A stretch of 64,000 bases of DNA from Brachybacterium sp. EE-P12 (GTDB taxonomy: Bacteria; Actinomycetota; Actinomycetes; Actinomycetales; Dermabacteraceae): the NCBI RefSeq assembly GCF_003711805.1, contig NZ_QXCP01000007.1, positions 1,070 to 65,069 of the forward strand. The letters run 5' to 3'. The position numbers were made by a program, and so were the translations under genes. Shown in pieces: positions 33,397 to 42,972 of this stretch (its first letter is position 1; every line of letters begins with the position of its first letter). Below the pieces are notes generated by a model, which had not been told where the DNA came from, ran no database searches, and was given only the letters and a program-made list of their open reading frames with translations.

Positions 33397-34314
33397 TCAC
33401 ACCTTCAGGTAGCGGTTCAGGGAGACCACCGAGGAGGCGATCGAGAGGGCGGCGCCGAGGGCGACCAGCAGGGGCGCGGCCCACAGCAGGTCCGCGGTGG
33501 AGACGGTGATCAGCTGCTCGCCGAGGGTGGGGGCGAGCCATCCCTGGACGAGATAGTGCAGCCCCAGCCAGAGCATGCCCGAGGCGATGAGGCCGCCGAT
33601 GATCGCGGCGACCGCCCCCTCGAGCAGGAACGGCAGGCGGATGAAGAGGTTCGAGGCGCCCACCAGGCGCATGATCGCGATCTCGCGGCGTCGCCCCGCG
33701 ACCGACATGCGGATCGTGGTCGCCACCAGCAGCACGGCGGCGATGAGCATCAGCACCGCCAGCCCGAGCGCGAAGAGGGTGGACTGGTTGAGCACGTCGA
33801 TGAAGGGGGCGAAGGCGCTGAGCAGGTCGGTGACCTCGTCCACCCCGTCGCGGCCCTGGAAGAACTCGACCACGGCCGCGGAGTCGTCCGCGTCGGCGAG
33901 GGTGATGTGGAAGGAGACCGGCATGTCCTCGGCGGTGAAGTTCGAGACGAAGGACTCCCCCGCGAACTGCTCCTGGTAGATCGCGAGTGCCTCCTCCTGG
34001 TCGCGCTCCTCGTAGGAGGCGATGTACGGGGAGAGCACGTCCCCGTCGAGCGCCTCGCGCACCGAGTCGATCTGCGCGTCGGTCGCGGCGCCGCCGGCGC
34101 AGGAGGCGGTGGTGGAGTGCGGGGAGCACAGGAAGATCGTCACCTGGGACTGCTCGACCAGGGTCGACTTCATGTCCATGATCTGCTTCTGCATGAGCGC
34201 GCCGGCGCCCACGAAGGTCAGGGACACGGCGGTGACGATCACGACGGAGATGACCATGGCGATGTTGCGCCACAGGCCGGTGAGGATCTCCCCGAGGATG
34301 TAGCGGGCCCTCAT
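33397..34314 (-). CDS. ftsX: Cell division protein FtsX
   Basis: A 305-residue permease-like membrane protein of the divisome. An N-terminal transmembrane segment (about 21-45), a large extracytoplasmic loop (about 60-175) and three further segments in the C-terminal half match FtsX. The loop holds two cysteines (in FLCSPHSTTASCAG) that could form a disulfide. With FtsE it controls peptidoglycan hydrolases. It overlaps ftsE by 4 nt (ATGA) and is followed by the M23 peptidase gene. Confidence 0.95.
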   Translation of the reverse strand: MRARYILGEILTGLWRNIAMVISVVIVTAVSLTFVGAGALMQKQIMDMKSTLVEQSQVTIFLCSPHSTTASCAGGAATDAQIDSVREALDGDVLSPYIASYEERDQEEALAIYQEQFAGESFVSNFTAEDMPVSFHITLADADDSAAVVEFFQGRDGVDEVTDLLSAFAPFIDVLNQSTLFALGLAVLMLIAAVLLVATTIRMSVAGRRREIAIMRLVGASNLFIRLPFLLEGAVAAIIGGLIASGMLWLGLHYLVQGWLAPTLGEQLITVSTADLLWAAPLLVALGAALSIASSVVSLNRYLKV

Positions 34315-35339
34315 CGACGGCCCTCCCCGTCCAGGTCGACGTCGTCGGAGAACGGATCGCCGAAGTCGTCGGCCTCCCTGGCGCGCAGCGCCTCGCGCTC
34401 GTCGATCAGCTCCTCCTGGAGCACGTCGCGGGGGGCGGGCTCGGCCGGGTCGTGGTGCGGGGCGGGATCCTCGGACGACGCGGCCTGGCGGCCGGTGGGC
34501 GACTCCTCCGGGGCGGCGTCGGCGCCCTCGGCGGCGGGCCCGGCCGGCTCGGGGGCGCCGTCCCAGTCGGCGACGAGCTGCTCGTCGTCCAGGGGGTGCT
34601 CCTCGCGGTGGGCGGAGTCGTCGGGCAGGTTCCCGGAGATCACGCTGACAGGCGCGGCGGACTCGTAGCCGCCCTGCTCCTCGTCGCGCACGACCTTCCC
34701 GCCGACCATCTCGACGACGCGGCGGCGCATGCGGTCCACGGCCGCGCTGTCATGGGTGGCCATGACCACGGTGGTGCCGCGCTCGTTGATCTCTGCGAGC
34801 AGGTCGAGGATGCCCTCGGCGGTCGCCGGGTCGAGGTTGCCGGTGGGCTCGTCGGCCAGCAGGATCGAGGGGCGGTTGACGTAGGCGCGGGCGATCGCGA
34901 CGCGCTGCTGCTCACCGCCGGAGAGCTCGTGCGGGAGCCGCTTGCCCTTGTCCTCCAGACCCACCATCTCGAGCATCTCCGGCACGAGGCGGCGCACCAC
35001 CTTGCGGGGCGTGCCGATCACCGCGAGCGCGAACTCGATGTTCTGGTAGGCGGTCTTCGAGGGCAGCAGGCGGAAGTCCTGGAACACCATCCCGATGTCG
35101 CGCCGCAGCGAGGGCACCTTCCACGACGGGATCCGGGAGAGGTCCTTCCCGGCGACGTAGACGGTGCCGCGGGTCGGGGCGACCTCCTTGAGCACCATCC
35201 GCATCAGGGTCGACTTGCCCGAGCCGGACGCGCCGACCAGGAACACGAACTCGCCGCGGGCGAACTCGATGTCGAGGTTCTCCACCGCGGGGTGCTGGCC
35301 ACGCATGTACGTCTTGGTGACGTCGTCGAAACGGATCAC
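34311..35339 (-). CDS. ftsE: Cell division ATPase FtsE with long acidic C-terminal extension
   Basis: A 342-residue ABC ATPase. Walker A GASGSGKST (36-44), LSGGEQQRVAIARA, Walker B ILLADEPTGNLD and H-loop VMATHD are present. Usual FtsE is about 220-230 residues; here roughly 115 extra residues from about 225 are acidic and proline-rich, with no recognised domain. It is a GTG start at 35339 with a weak AGG site upstream. The 196 nt to prfB hold a CTGGTCAA direct repeat (35426 on) and a TGTGGACA element but no certain promoter. Confidence 0.94.
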   Translation of the reverse strand: MIRFDDVTKTYMRGQHPAVENLDIEFARGEFVFLVGASGSGKSTLMRMVLKEVAPTRGTVYVAGKDLSRIPSWKVPSLRRDIGMVFQDFRLLPSKTAYQNIEFALAVIGTPRKVVRRLVPEMLEMVGLEDKGKRLPHELSGGEQQRVAIARAYVNRPSILLADEPTGNLDPATAEGILDLLAEINERGTTVVMATHDSAAVDRMRRRVVEMVGGKVVRDEEQGGYESAAPVSVISGNLPDDSAHREEHPLDDEQLVADWDGAPEPAGPAAEGADAAPEESPTGRQAASSEDPAPHHDPAEPAPRDVLQEELIDEREALRAREADDFGDPFSDDVDLDGEGRR

Positions 35340-35535
35340 TGCTGCCTGTCACATCGGGGAACTGTGGTGTTCCCTCAGCGTAGGTGCGCAGGAGGGGGAT
35401 TCCACGGCGCTGTGGACAGGGGTCTGGTCAAAACCTGGTCAAGCCCGCGTGGGGCCGATCACCACGACGAGGCGGGGTCACGCACGCAGGTCGGCCGGGA
35501 CGAACCGCGGCGCGGGGCACCCCGTGCAGGATCAG

Positions 35536-36651
35536 TCAGTCGTCGGACTTGCCCTGCTCGGCGCGCCAGCGGATGCCCGCGTCGATGAACGCGTCGATCT
35601 CGCCGTCGAACACGGAGGAGGGGTTGCCCTCCTGGTACTCGGTGCGCAGGTCCTTGACCATCTGGTACGGGTTCAGCACGTAGGAGCGCATCTGGTCGCC
35701 CCAGGAGGCCTTGACGTCTCCGGCGAGCTCCTTGCGCTCGGCGGCCTCCTCGGCCTTCTTCAGCAGCAGCAGGCGCGACTGCATGACGCGCAGCGCCGCG
35801 GCGCGGTTCTGGATCTGGGACTTCTCGTCCTGCATCGACACGACGGTGCCGGTGGGCAGGTGGGTCATGCGCACCGCCGAGTCGGTGGTGTTCACGGACT
35901 GGCCGCCCGGGCCGGAGGAGCGGAACACGTCGATCTTCAGGTCGTTCTCGGGGATCTCGATGTGGTCTGTCGACTCGATCAGCGGGATCACCTCGACCGC
36001 GGCGAAGGAGGTCTGGCGACGGCCCTGGTTGTCGAAGGGGCTGATGCGCACCAGGCGGTGGGTGCCGCCCTCGACGGAGAGGGTGCCGTAGGCGAAGGGC
36101 CCGGCGATCTCGAAGGTCACCGACTTCAGCCCCGCCTCCTCCGCGTAGGAGGTGTCCATGACCTTCGTGGAGTAGCCGTTGTTCTCGGCCCAGCGCAGGT
36201 ACATGCGCATGAGCATCTCGGCGAAGTCCGCGGCATCCACGCCGCCGGCGCCGGCGCGGATGGTGATCACGGCGTCGCGCTCGTCGTACTCGCCCGAGAG
36301 CAGGGTGCGCACCTCGAGCTCGTCGAGGGTCTTGTGGATGCTGGTCAGCTCGGCCTCGGCCTCGGCGAGGGTGTCGGCGTCGTCCTCCTCGGCGGCGAGC
36401 TCGACCATCACCTCGAGATCCTCGATGCGGGAGGCGAGCTCGGAGATGCGGCGCCGCTCGGACTGCGCATGGGACAGGGCGGCGGAGACCTTCTGGGCGT
36501 TCTCGACGTCGTCCCAGAGGTCCTGGGCAGAGGCCTGCTGCTCCAGGTCGGCGATCTTCGCATCGAGGGCGTCGACGTCCGTCACCTGCTCGATCGAGGA
36601 CAGGGTGGAGCGGAGCCGGGGGATCTCTTCGGAGAAGTCGATGGAAGCCAC
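35536..36651 (-). CDS. prfB: Peptide chain release factor 2
   Basis: A 371-residue RF2 that ends translation at UGA and UAA. GGQ is at 249-251 in [10 protein letters not shown] and the codon-recognition SPF is in [10 protein letters not shown]. The reading frame is continuous, so the autoregulatory in-frame UGA and +1 frameshift of many bacteria is absent, as usual in actinobacteria. The GTG start at 36651 has no ribosome site; TAGACT lies 8 nt upstream, so a leaderless message is possible. The gene follows glycerate kinase by 11 nt. Confidence 0.96.
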   Translation of the reverse strand: MASIDFSEEIPRLRSTLSSIEQVTDVDALDAKIADLEQQASAQDLWDDVENAQKVSAALSHAQSERRRISELASRIEDLEVMVELAAEEDDADTLAEAEAELTSIHKTLDELEVRTLLSGEYDERDAVITIRAGAGGVDAADFAEMLMRMYLRWAENNGYSTKVMDTSYAEEAGLKSVTFEIAGPFAYGTLSVEGGTHRLVRISPFDNQGRRQTSFAAVEVIPLIESTDHIEIPENDLKIDVFRSSGPGGQSVNTTDSAVRMTHLPTGTVVSMQDEKSQIQNRAAALRVMQSRLLLLKKAEEAAERKELAGDVKASWGDQMRSYVLNPYQMVKDLRTEYQEGNPSSVFDGEIDAFIDAGIRWRAEQGKSDD

Positions 36652-36662
36652 GATCAGGAAGT

Positions 36663-37814
36663 CTACGGCAGAGGAGCCTCGGCCCCCGGGGCATCGGCGA
36701 GCAGGGCGGGCAGCGAGCGTCCGATCTCACGGCCCACCTCCTCCAGCAGCCCCTGGCCGCGGGCGATCGCCTCGTCGACGTCCGCGGCGCGCGAGAGGAG
36801 GTCGAAGGCGGCGGTGATCCCGGCGCCCGCGAGCTCCTCGTCAGTGAGGGTGACGGCCCCGGCGACGGCGAGGACGGGCAGGCCGGCGGCCGCGGCGCGG
36901 CGGGCGACCTCGGCAGGTCCCTTCCCCTGAAGGGTCTGGGCATCGAGCTTCCCCTCCCCCGTCACCACGAGGTCCGCGCCGGCCAGGCGCGCATCGAAGC
37001 CGGCGAGCTCGAGCACGACGTCGGCGCCCGAGCGCTGGATCGCACCGAGCAGCAGCAGGGCGAAGCCGACGCCGCCTGCGGCTCCGGCGCCCTCGGACGG
37101 GGCCGCCGCACCGCTCGCATCCAGCAGGGTCGCGGCGGCGGCGAGGGCCTGGTCGGCTGCGGTGACGGCCTCCGGGTCCAGGCCCTTCTGCGGGCCGTAG
37201 ACCGCGGCCGCCCCGTCCTTACCGAGCAGGGGGTTCGCGACGTCGTTCGCGGCGATCAGCCTGATGCCGTCCAGCAGCTCATGGGCGGGGGTGAGGTCGG
37301 CGCTCGCCAGCGTCTCCAGGCCCGCGAGGCCAGGGGCGATGTCCTCGCCGTCGGCGGTGAGCAGGCGTGCGCCGAGGGCCTGGAGCAGCCCGGCGCCGGC
37401 GTCGGTGGAGGCGCTGCCGCCGAGGCCGACGACGATCTCGCGGGCGCCTGCGCGGACCGCGTTTCGGATCAGCTCGCCGAGCCCGTACGAGGACGCGGAC
37501 CGCGGAGCGAGCTCCTCGCCGGGCAGCGCCTTCAGGCCGACGGCGTCGGCGAGCTCGAGCACGGCCGTGGTGCCCTCGAGCGCCCAGACCGTCTCGCGCA
37601 CCTCGCCGGTCGGGCCGGTGATCGTGGCGGGCTGCGCCGTGGCACCGGCGGCGAGGGCCGCATCGACGGTGCCGTCGCCGCCGTCGGCGATGGGGCAGGC
37701 GGTGATCTCGATGTCCGGGGCGGTGGCGGCGAGCCCGCGGGAGAGGGCGGCGACGACGTCCGCGGCGGTGAGGGAGCCCTTGAACTTGTCCGGGGCGAGG
37801 AGGAGGCGGGTCAT
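36663..37814 (-). CDS. Glycerate kinase
   Basis: A 383-residue glycerate 2-kinase of the GlxK/GckA type, which phosphorylates D-glycerate with ATP. It begins [18 protein letters not shown], continues [12 protein letters not shown] and contains [20 protein letters not shown] and the late segment [14 protein letters not shown]. Length is typical. AAGGA lies 8 nt before the ATG. It is 64 nt downstream of the TadG-like gene and on the same strand, but metabolically unrelated. Confidence 0.93.
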   Translation of the reverse strand: MTRLLLAPDKFKGSLTAADVVAALSRGLAATAPDIEITACPIADGGDGTVDAALAAGATAQPATITGPTGEVRETVWALEGTTAVLELADAVGLKALPGEELAPRSASSYGLGELIRNAVRAGAREIVVGLGGSASTDAGAGLLQALGARLLTADGEDIAPGLAGLETLASADLTPAHELLDGIRLIAANDVANPLLGKDGAAAVYGPQKGLDPEAVTAADQALAAAATLLDASGAAAPSEGAGAAGGVGFALLLLGAIQRSGADVVLELAGFDARLAGADLVVTGEGKLDAQTLQGKGPAEVARRAAAAGLPVLAVAGAVTLTDEELAGAGITAAFDLLSRAADVDEAIARGQGLLEEVGREIGRSLPALLADAPGAEAPLP

Positions 37815-37878
37815 GGAGAAGTCCTTCTGGTAGGTCGGGTGGGCGGGTCCGGGAGTGTGGGGTCAGGAAGAGTCTTCC

Positions 37879-38433
37879 TCAGCGCGCGCGAGCGTCGCCG
37901 GTCACGGTCAGCGGGATCGAGGTGCCGGTGCCGCGGGTGAACCAGCCGACCAGCGGAGGGTTCGTGCGGGCTCCGAGGGTCACGTGCACGGTCCCGTCGG
38001 CGTCGACCGTGACGCCCTGCAGGTGGATGTCCTCGGTGCTGGTCGTGTCGTGGGGGTAGCTGCGCAGGTGCTCCGCGGCCGCTTCCCTCGCGGAGCGGGC
38101 GTGGATCGCGGGGCCGTCCCCGAGGTCGTAGATGCGGGCGGGGTCCACGGCCTGGGAGGCGGCGAGCGCGGCGCTGTCGGCCGCGTGCTGGAGACCGTTG
38201 CGCTCGAGCTGGACGCCGGTGATGGCGGTGCCGACGGCGATCACCATGAGGATCACGACGAGCACCCCGGTGGTCAGGATGGTCATCGACCCACGGGTCT
38301 CGGCCCATCGCTCGCGCAGGGCGGCGAGCCTGCTGTGCCGCGTGGTGGGATCCGCGGGCCGGACGCCCGGCGACATTCCGCCGTCGCTCGGAGCCGTGAC
38401 GGCGGGTCGGAGATGCTCGCGGTCGGGGGTCAC
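37879..38433 (-). CDS. TadG-like Flp pilus assembly protein
   Basis: A 184-residue protein with a single N-terminal transmembrane segment (about 52-75) and an ADSAALAASQAV stretch typical of pilus-assembly TadG/TadE-like pseudopilins. A cytoplasmic basic tail (RERWAETRGSM) precedes it. Length and pattern fit the short actinobacterial TadG-like form, which lacks the large von Willebrand domain. The GTG at 38433 overlaps the TadE-like stop (GTGA). It is the last gene of the tad cluster. Confidence 0.82.
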   Translation of the reverse strand: MTPDREHLRPAVTAPSDGGMSPGVRPADPTTRHSRLAALRERWAETRGSMTILTTGVLVVILMVIAVGTAITGVQLERNGLQHAADSAALAASQAVDPARIYDLGDGPAIHARSAREAAAEHLRSYPHDTTSTEDIHLQGVTVDADGTVHVTLGARTNPPLVGWFTRGTGTSIPLTVTGDARAR

Positions 38434-38909
38434 AGGTCCGCCCGGTACTGGTCGACGGGCACGGCGTGGGAGGAGCCGACGGCGACGGGGCCGGTGTTGC
38501 CCAGGACAGGCCCGAGCCCCGGCACGGGCACGGATATGCGCACGCGCGCGGTGACGATCCCGCCGGCGGTCGCGCACGGGTCCTCGCTGCAGCTGAGGTC
38601 CACGACGTCCGAGACGGGCAGGCCATGGTCCTCGAGGACCAGCTCCATGTGCCGGCTCGCGCGGGCGTCGGCGCGGTCCGGGTCGGTCTCTGTCGCGTGG
38701 ATCCGGGCGGTGTCACGGGCGATGGTGTCAGCGGCGAACGCGGCGGCCTGGACGCTGCCGAGCGTGAGCACGAGGTAGAGGGTCGGGATCAGCAGCGCCG
38801 CAGAGAGCACCACGAACTCGACCAGGGCGTTGCCCTGCTCGTCCTGGAGCCGGTGGCGCAGCGGACCGGCGTGACGGAGGGAGCGGGGCGGGGTCTGCGG
38901 GCGGGTCAC
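38430..38909 (-). CDS. TadE-like Flp pilus assembly protein
   Basis: A 159-residue TadE-type minor pseudopilin: a short basic start, EQGNALVEFVVLSAALLIP with the E that marks the prepilin motif, one transmembrane helix (about 28-53), and an extracytoplasmic part with two cysteines (CSEDPC). The start is ATG at 38909 overlapping the previous stop. It lies between two other TadE/TadG-type genes and is translationally linked to both. Confidence 0.85.
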   Translation of the reverse strand: MTRPQTPPRSLRHAGPLRHRLQDEQGNALVEFVVLSAALLIPTLYLVLTLGSVQAAAFAADTIARDTARIHATETDPDRADARASRHMELVLEDHGLPVSDVVDLSCSEDPCATAGGIVTARVRISVPVPGLGPVLGNTGPVAVGSSHAVPVDQYRADL

Positions 38910-39439
38910 CAGACCTCCTCGTCCACGGCGCGGCCGTCGACGCTCAGCGCCCCTGCGGGACCGAGCAGGCCGACGAGCGGCAGTGTCGCGTCGACCTGCA
39001 CGCGGATCGTGCCGTCGGCCTCCTCGACGGCAGTGGCCTCCGCGTCCAGGCCGCGGCCGAGACGCTCGTCGATCAGCCGCTGCGCCCGCTCAGCGCCGTC
39101 CTGCGGGGTGGATCCGGCGAGCGCGGCGTGATGAGCGCCCTGCACCGCGGCGTCGACGAGGGTGTTGCGGGTGTGGACGATCAGCGCCGCCTGGATGGCC
39201 AGCAGCGCGATCATCACGATCAGCACGGCGACCATCGGGAACTCGGCGACGGCCGCCCCGTCGTCCTCGCGCAGTCGTGCGGCGAGGGATCGAGCGCCAC
39301 CACGTCGCACCCCGGACGTGTCGCGGTCACGTCGCCGCAGGTCGCGTCGCCGTCGGTCGTGTCGTCGTCGGTCAGGTACGCGCCTCCGGTGCGCCGGTGC
39401 CGCGACTGCCCCGCGTCCGGTCAGGTCGAGCTCCCGCAT
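38906..39439 (-). CDS. TadE-like Flp pilus assembly protein (start uncertain)
   Basis: A TadE-like protein with REDDGAAVAEFPMVAVLIVMI (transmembrane, with the expected glutamate), followed by an extracytoplasmic part ending in SVDGRAVDEEVW. The start is unclear. ATG 39439 has no ribosome site and would add about 43 arginine-rich residues encoded by low-complexity DNA (39301-39420). GTG 39310 gives a start close to the family pattern. I keep the longer form and regard the shorter as about as likely. Confidence 0.72.
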   Translation of the reverse strand: MRELDLTGRGAVAAPAHRRRVPDRRRHDRRRRDLRRRDRDTSGVRRGGARSLAARLREDDGAAVAEFPMVAVLIVMIALLAIQAALIVHTRNTLVDAAVQGAHHAALAGSTPQDGAERAQRLIDERLGRGLDAEATAVEEADGTIRVQVDATLPLVGLLGPAGALSVDGRAVDEEVW

Positions 39440-39516
39440 CGCCGCGGGGACGCGGGCGCGGGAGCGGGTCGGGGCAGCGCGGAGCATCGGGAGCTCGCTG
39501 AGACCGGCGGCCGCGG

Positions 39517-39792
39517 TCAGAGGCTGCCGCCGAGGAACGGCGCCATCGCATTCTCGAAGATCTGGACGATCTGGTCGGAGGCGACGGCCCAAAGCGCCAC
39601 GACGATTCCGGCGGTCATGAGCGTGATCAGCACCCAGCCGGGCACGTCCCCGTCCTCGGCGGCGAGGCGGGCGAGCAGCCGTCGGCCGAGACCCCGGCCG
39701 GAGGGGGACGGTGCGGACCTCTCAGTGTGCGAGCTGTGGATCCCTCGGCGACGGAGTCGGTCACGGTGGAGTCGGGGGCGGTGGACGGTCAT
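39517..39792 (-). CDS. Small Flp-type pilin-like membrane protein
   Basis: A 91-residue protein: a basic N-terminus (about 1-45) and a single transmembrane helix at 53-71 after AAEDGDVPGW. It sits exactly where the Flp pilin or DUF4244 protein is expected in actinobacterial tad clusters, so it is the probable pilus subunit. There is no clear Flp prepilin cleavage site (GxxxxEY). The ATG has GAGGAGG 6 nt upstream, a strong site that suits an abundant protein. Confidence 0.68.
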   Translation of the reverse strand: MTVHRPRLHRDRLRRRGIHSSHTERSAPSPSGRGLGRRLLARLAAEDGDVPGWVLITLMTAGIVVALWAVASDQIVQIFENAMAPFLGGSL

Positions 39793-39941
39793 GTCGGCCT
39801 CCTCGGCGGACGGCTCCGGGCGGGTGCCCGGTCGGGGTCGGGACGGGGTGGTGCAGTACTTTTCGGCATGCGGCGGAGCGCAGCGGGTGGGGCGGTCGGG
39901 GCCCGGTCGCGCGGGCGAGCGGGGGCGGGGACGGGGCGGGC

Positions 39942-40880
39942 TCACAGCGAGATCTCCAGGACGGCGAGGCCGGGGAAGATCGCGAACACGATCACGAGCG
40001 GCAGCACGAAGAACACCACGGGGACGAGCATCGCGATCTCGCGCTTCCCGGCCATCTCCATGAGTTCGCGCTTCGCGTTCTCGCGGGCGTCCTGCGCCTG
40101 GGCCCGCAGCACCTCGGCGAGCGGCGTTCCGCGCTCGATCGCGATCGAGACTCCCTCCCCGAAGCGGCTGAGGGATTCCAGCGGTGTGCGCGTCCCGAGG
40201 GAGGCCAGGGCCTGGGCGACGCTCGCGCCCGAGCGGATGTCGGCGATGGTCGCGGCGAACTCGTCCGGGAGCGCTCCCGTGGAGGTGCGCGCCACCCGCT
40301 CCATGGCCGCGATGGGGCTCTCGCCCGCGGCGACGGCCAGGGCGAGCAGGTCCGCGACGGTCGGGAACTCGCGCGCCATCCGCGCGGCGCGTCGTGAGAT
40401 CTCCACGCCCAGCAGGTAGTCCCGCAGCAGCACGCCCAGCAGCGCGCCCAGCACCACGATGAACAGCCCCAGCATCGCGCTCGCATCCCGCAGCACGATC
40501 GCCGCGACCGCGATGGCGATCCCGAGCACCAGGCCGACCGCGCCGAAGACCACCTGCTCGATGCGGAACGAGTCGGTGGAGGTGCGCCGTCCCGCCAGGC
40601 GCAGGCGACGCTCGAGCTGGTCCGCTCCCCCGGTGAGCCTTTCGAGCAGCCCCAGTCCGCGCACGGCCACCGGCCCCAACAGGTTCTCCACCACCGTGCG
40701 CGTCCGGCTCGTCGTCGCGGGTGCCGCGAAGAGGGAGGCGCTCCGGGAGCGTCTCAGGTACGGATCGATGCGCCTGCCCAGATCACGGTGGCGCAGCCAG
40801 GGCAGCTGGGAGGCGAGGAGGAAGAGCCCAGTGCCGAGCATGAGGCCCAGCAGCACCCCGGCGAGCAGCGTGACGCTCAT
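39942..40880 (-). CDS. tadC: Type II secretion F family protein (TadC)
   Basis: A 312-residue inner-membrane platform protein with the GspF/TadC pattern: an N-terminal transmembrane segment, a cytoplasmic helical domain with ADLLALAVAAGESPIAAMERVA, and two C-terminal transmembrane segments. Together with TadB it anchors the pilus assembly complex. Its ATG overlaps the tadB stop by 4 nt. The 149 nt that follow to the pilin gene contain no recognised gene. Confidence 0.88.
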   Translation of the reverse strand: MSVTLLAGVLLGLMLGTGLFLLASQLPWLRHRDLGRRIDPYLRRSRSASLFAAPATTSRTRTVVENLLGPVAVRGLGLLERLTGGADQLERRLRLAGRRTSTDSFRIEQVVFGAVGLVLGIAIAVAAIVLRDASAMLGLFIVVLGALLGVLLRDYLLGVEISRRAARMAREFPTVADLLALAVAAGESPIAAMERVARTSTGALPDEFAATIADIRSGASVAQALASLGTRTPLESLSRFGEGVSIAIERGTPLAEVLRAQAQDARENAKRELMEMAGKREIAMLVPVVFFVLPLVIVFAIFPGLAVLEISL

Positions 40881-41749
40881 CGCAGCACCCTCTCGTCCTG
40901 CGGGAGCCGGGCGATCGTCAGCATCACGCGATAGGCGATCAGCGAGAGCACCCCGCCGACCACGACGAGGACCATGCCGGCCGCGGAGTCGTAGGCCTGG
41001 GCGGCCTGGGGCCGCGTCGACATCAGCGCCAGGACGATCCACGGCGCGACGAGGGCGAGGCGGGCGGCGTTGACGGTCCAGGACTGTCGGGCCTCGAGCT
41101 CGGCCCGTGTGCGGGAGTCCTCGCGCAGGAAGGCGGAGAGGGTGCGCAGCAGGGCCCCGAGATCCGTGCCGCCCACGTCCCGCGTGATCCGCAGCGCCTC
41201 GACGATCCGGTCCCCGACGGGATCGGCCAGTCGCACCTTGAGCCGGTCCAGACAGGCGGCGAAGTCGCCGCTGGCCTGGTAGTCCAGGGCGAACTCGGAG
41301 AAGGCGGGCCGCAGCCCCTCCGGACCCTTCCGGCTGAGCTGGACGAGCGCCTCGGGAAGGGAGAGCCCTGCGCGGATCGCGGAGTTGATGTGGTCCACGG
41401 CCTCCGGCCACACCTCGCGCATCGCCGTGGTGCGCCGCCGTGCTGCCGAACGCAGCAGAAGCACGGGCAGGACGGTGGAGATCGCTCCGATCGTGAGCGC
41501 CGGGACCAGCGCGTGCGAGACCGCCCAGAGCGTCGCGGTGACCACGAGCCCCAGCCCGGCGCTGAGCGCGGGCACCGCAGCGGGCGGCACGGTGCCCAGC
41601 CCCACCGTGATCAGGTCGTCTCGCAGGCGCTCCATCCACCGCGAGAGACGGCCCGGCCGTTGCACCGCCCCCTCCTGCTCCCACAGCGACCACCAGATCG
41701 CGAGGAGTCCGAGCCCGGCGACCAGGCCGAGGAAGGCGCCGTCGGTCAT
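40877..41749 (-). CDS. tadB: Type II secretion F family protein (TadB)
   Basis: A 290-residue platform protein. It has an N-terminal membrane segment, a second at about 65-100, then a helical domain with DHINSAIRAGLSLPEALVQL and DVGGTDLGALLRTLSAFLRED, and two C-terminal segments. This is the TadB pattern and the gene lies between tadA and tadC. Its ATG overlaps the tadA stop by 4 nt. Confidence 0.88.
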   Translation of the reverse strand: MTDGAFLGLVAGLGLLAIWWSLWEQEGAVQRPGRLSRWMERLRDDLITVGLGTVPPAAVPALSAGLGLVVTATLWAVSHALVPALTIGAISTVLPVLLLRSAARRRTTAMREVWPEAVDHINSAIRAGLSLPEALVQLSRKGPEGLRPAFSEFALDYQASGDFAACLDRLKVRLADPVGDRIVEALRITRDVGGTDLGALLRTLSAFLREDSRTRAELEARQSWTVNAARLALVAPWIVLALMSTRPQAAQAYDSAAGMVLVVVGGVLSLIAYRVMLTIARLPQDERVLR

Positions 41750-42972
41750 GCTGCGCTCCTGCCGCCGAGCAGGGCGGCGAGGTCGTGGCCCGCCCGGGCG
41801 AAGCGCTCGGCATGCGGGGGATGTCCGTCACCGCGCACGAGCCGGTCGCCCTGGAGCGAGAAGACATCGGTCACCTCGATGACCTCCTCCTCGACCCGCC
41901 CGCTGAGGCCGACGATCTCCCGGACCCGGCGGCGCCCGTCGGCGAGGATGTCGAGGTGGACGACCAGGTCGATGGAGCTCGCGACCGTCGGCACCACGAA
42001 GCGGCTCGAGACGTTCTCCCCGGCCAGCAGCGGCAGCGTGCACAGCTTCGTCACGGCGTCCCGCGCCGAGTTCGCATGGATGCTCGCAAGGCCCGGCAGG
42101 CCGCTGTTCAGGGCGATCAGCATGTCGAGGGACTCGGCCTCGCGCACCTCGCCGACGATGATGCGGCTGGGCCGCATCCGCAGCGCCTCCCGCACCAGGC
42201 GCCGCAGCGTGATCTCGCCGGTCCCCTCGAGGTTCGCCTGGCGGGTCTGCATCGCGACCACGTCCCGCAGGGCGAGGTTCAGCTCGAAGACCTCTTCAAT
42301 GGTCACGATCCGTTCCCGTGCCCCCATCGACTGGGCGAGGCAGCGCAGGAAGGTCGTCTTCCCGGCCCCGGTCGCCCCGCTGGTGATGACGTTCAGCCCG
42401 GAGGCGATCGCGGCGTCGAGGAAGTCCGCGGCCTGCTGGGTGAGGGAACCGAGGGCGACCATGCCCTGGAGGTCGTGGGCGCCGGCGACGAACTTGCGGA
42501 TGTTGATCGCCCAGTGGGTGCGGGTCACCGAGGGGATCACCACGTGGAGCCGGGACCCGTCCGGCAGCAGCGCGTCGACGAAGGGGCTGGACATGTCCAG
42601 GCGGCGCCCGCTGGAGACGAGCATCCGCTCGACGATCCCGCGCACCTCGTCATCGGTCAGCACGACGGTGGTCAGCTCGCTGCGCCCGTTCCTCGCCACG
42701 AACACCTGGGAGGGCGAGTTCAGCCAGATCTCCTCGATGCTCGGGTCGTCCAGCATCTCCTGCAGCGGGCCGAAGCCGCCGATCCGGGCCGCGACCTGCG
42801 CGACCATGGTGTCGTCGTCGTGCAGCACCGGCACCTCGCCCGAGGAGGAGCGACGGTCGTAGTCGGCGAGGACCTCGCGGATCAGCGGCTCGAGCTGATC
42901 GGCGTGCACGTCCAGGCCGCGGCGCCTGATCAGCTCCCGCGACTCGCTCTCGATGATGGTGGCGGCGTCCAA
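41746..42972 (-). CDS. tadA: Pilus assembly ATPase TadA/CpaF
   Basis: A 408-residue CpaF-type secretion ATPase that powers Flp pilus assembly. Walker A is SGATGAGKTT (198-207 of the chosen frame), with the Asp box RIVTIEEVFEL and His-box-like LRMRPSRIIVGEVR. The frame stays open to 43098, but a TTG at 42972 is chosen: GGGAGGGGAG lies 7 nt upstream and the protein start LDAATIIESESRELI suits CpaF. A -10-like TAGAGT lies at 43043-43048. tadZ and cpaB homologues are encoded elsewhere in the window. Confidence 0.92.
   Translation of the reverse strand: MDAATIIESESRELIRRRGLDVHADQLEPLIREVLADYDRRSSSGEVPVLHDDDTMVAQVAARIGGFGPLQEMLDDPSIEEIWLNSPSQVFVARNGRSELTTVVLTDDEVRGIVERMLVSSGRRLDMSSPFVDALLPDGSRLHVVIPSVTRTHWAINIRKFVAGAHDLQGMVALGSLTQQAADFLDAAIASGLNVITSGATGAGKTTFLRCLAQSMGARERIVTIEEVFELNLALRDVVAMQTRQANLEGTGEITLRRLVREALRMRPSRIIVGEVREAESLDMLIALNSGLPGLASIHANSARDAVTKLCTLPLLAGENVSSRFVVPTVASSIDLVVHLDILADGRRRVREIVGLSGRVEEEVIEVTDVFSLQGDRLVRGDGHPPHAERFARAGHDLAALLGGRSAA

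Noticed and set aside
35536..36651. Programmed +1 frameshift in prfB.
   Set aside because: The reading frame is continuous and no in-frame UGA appears near codon 26.
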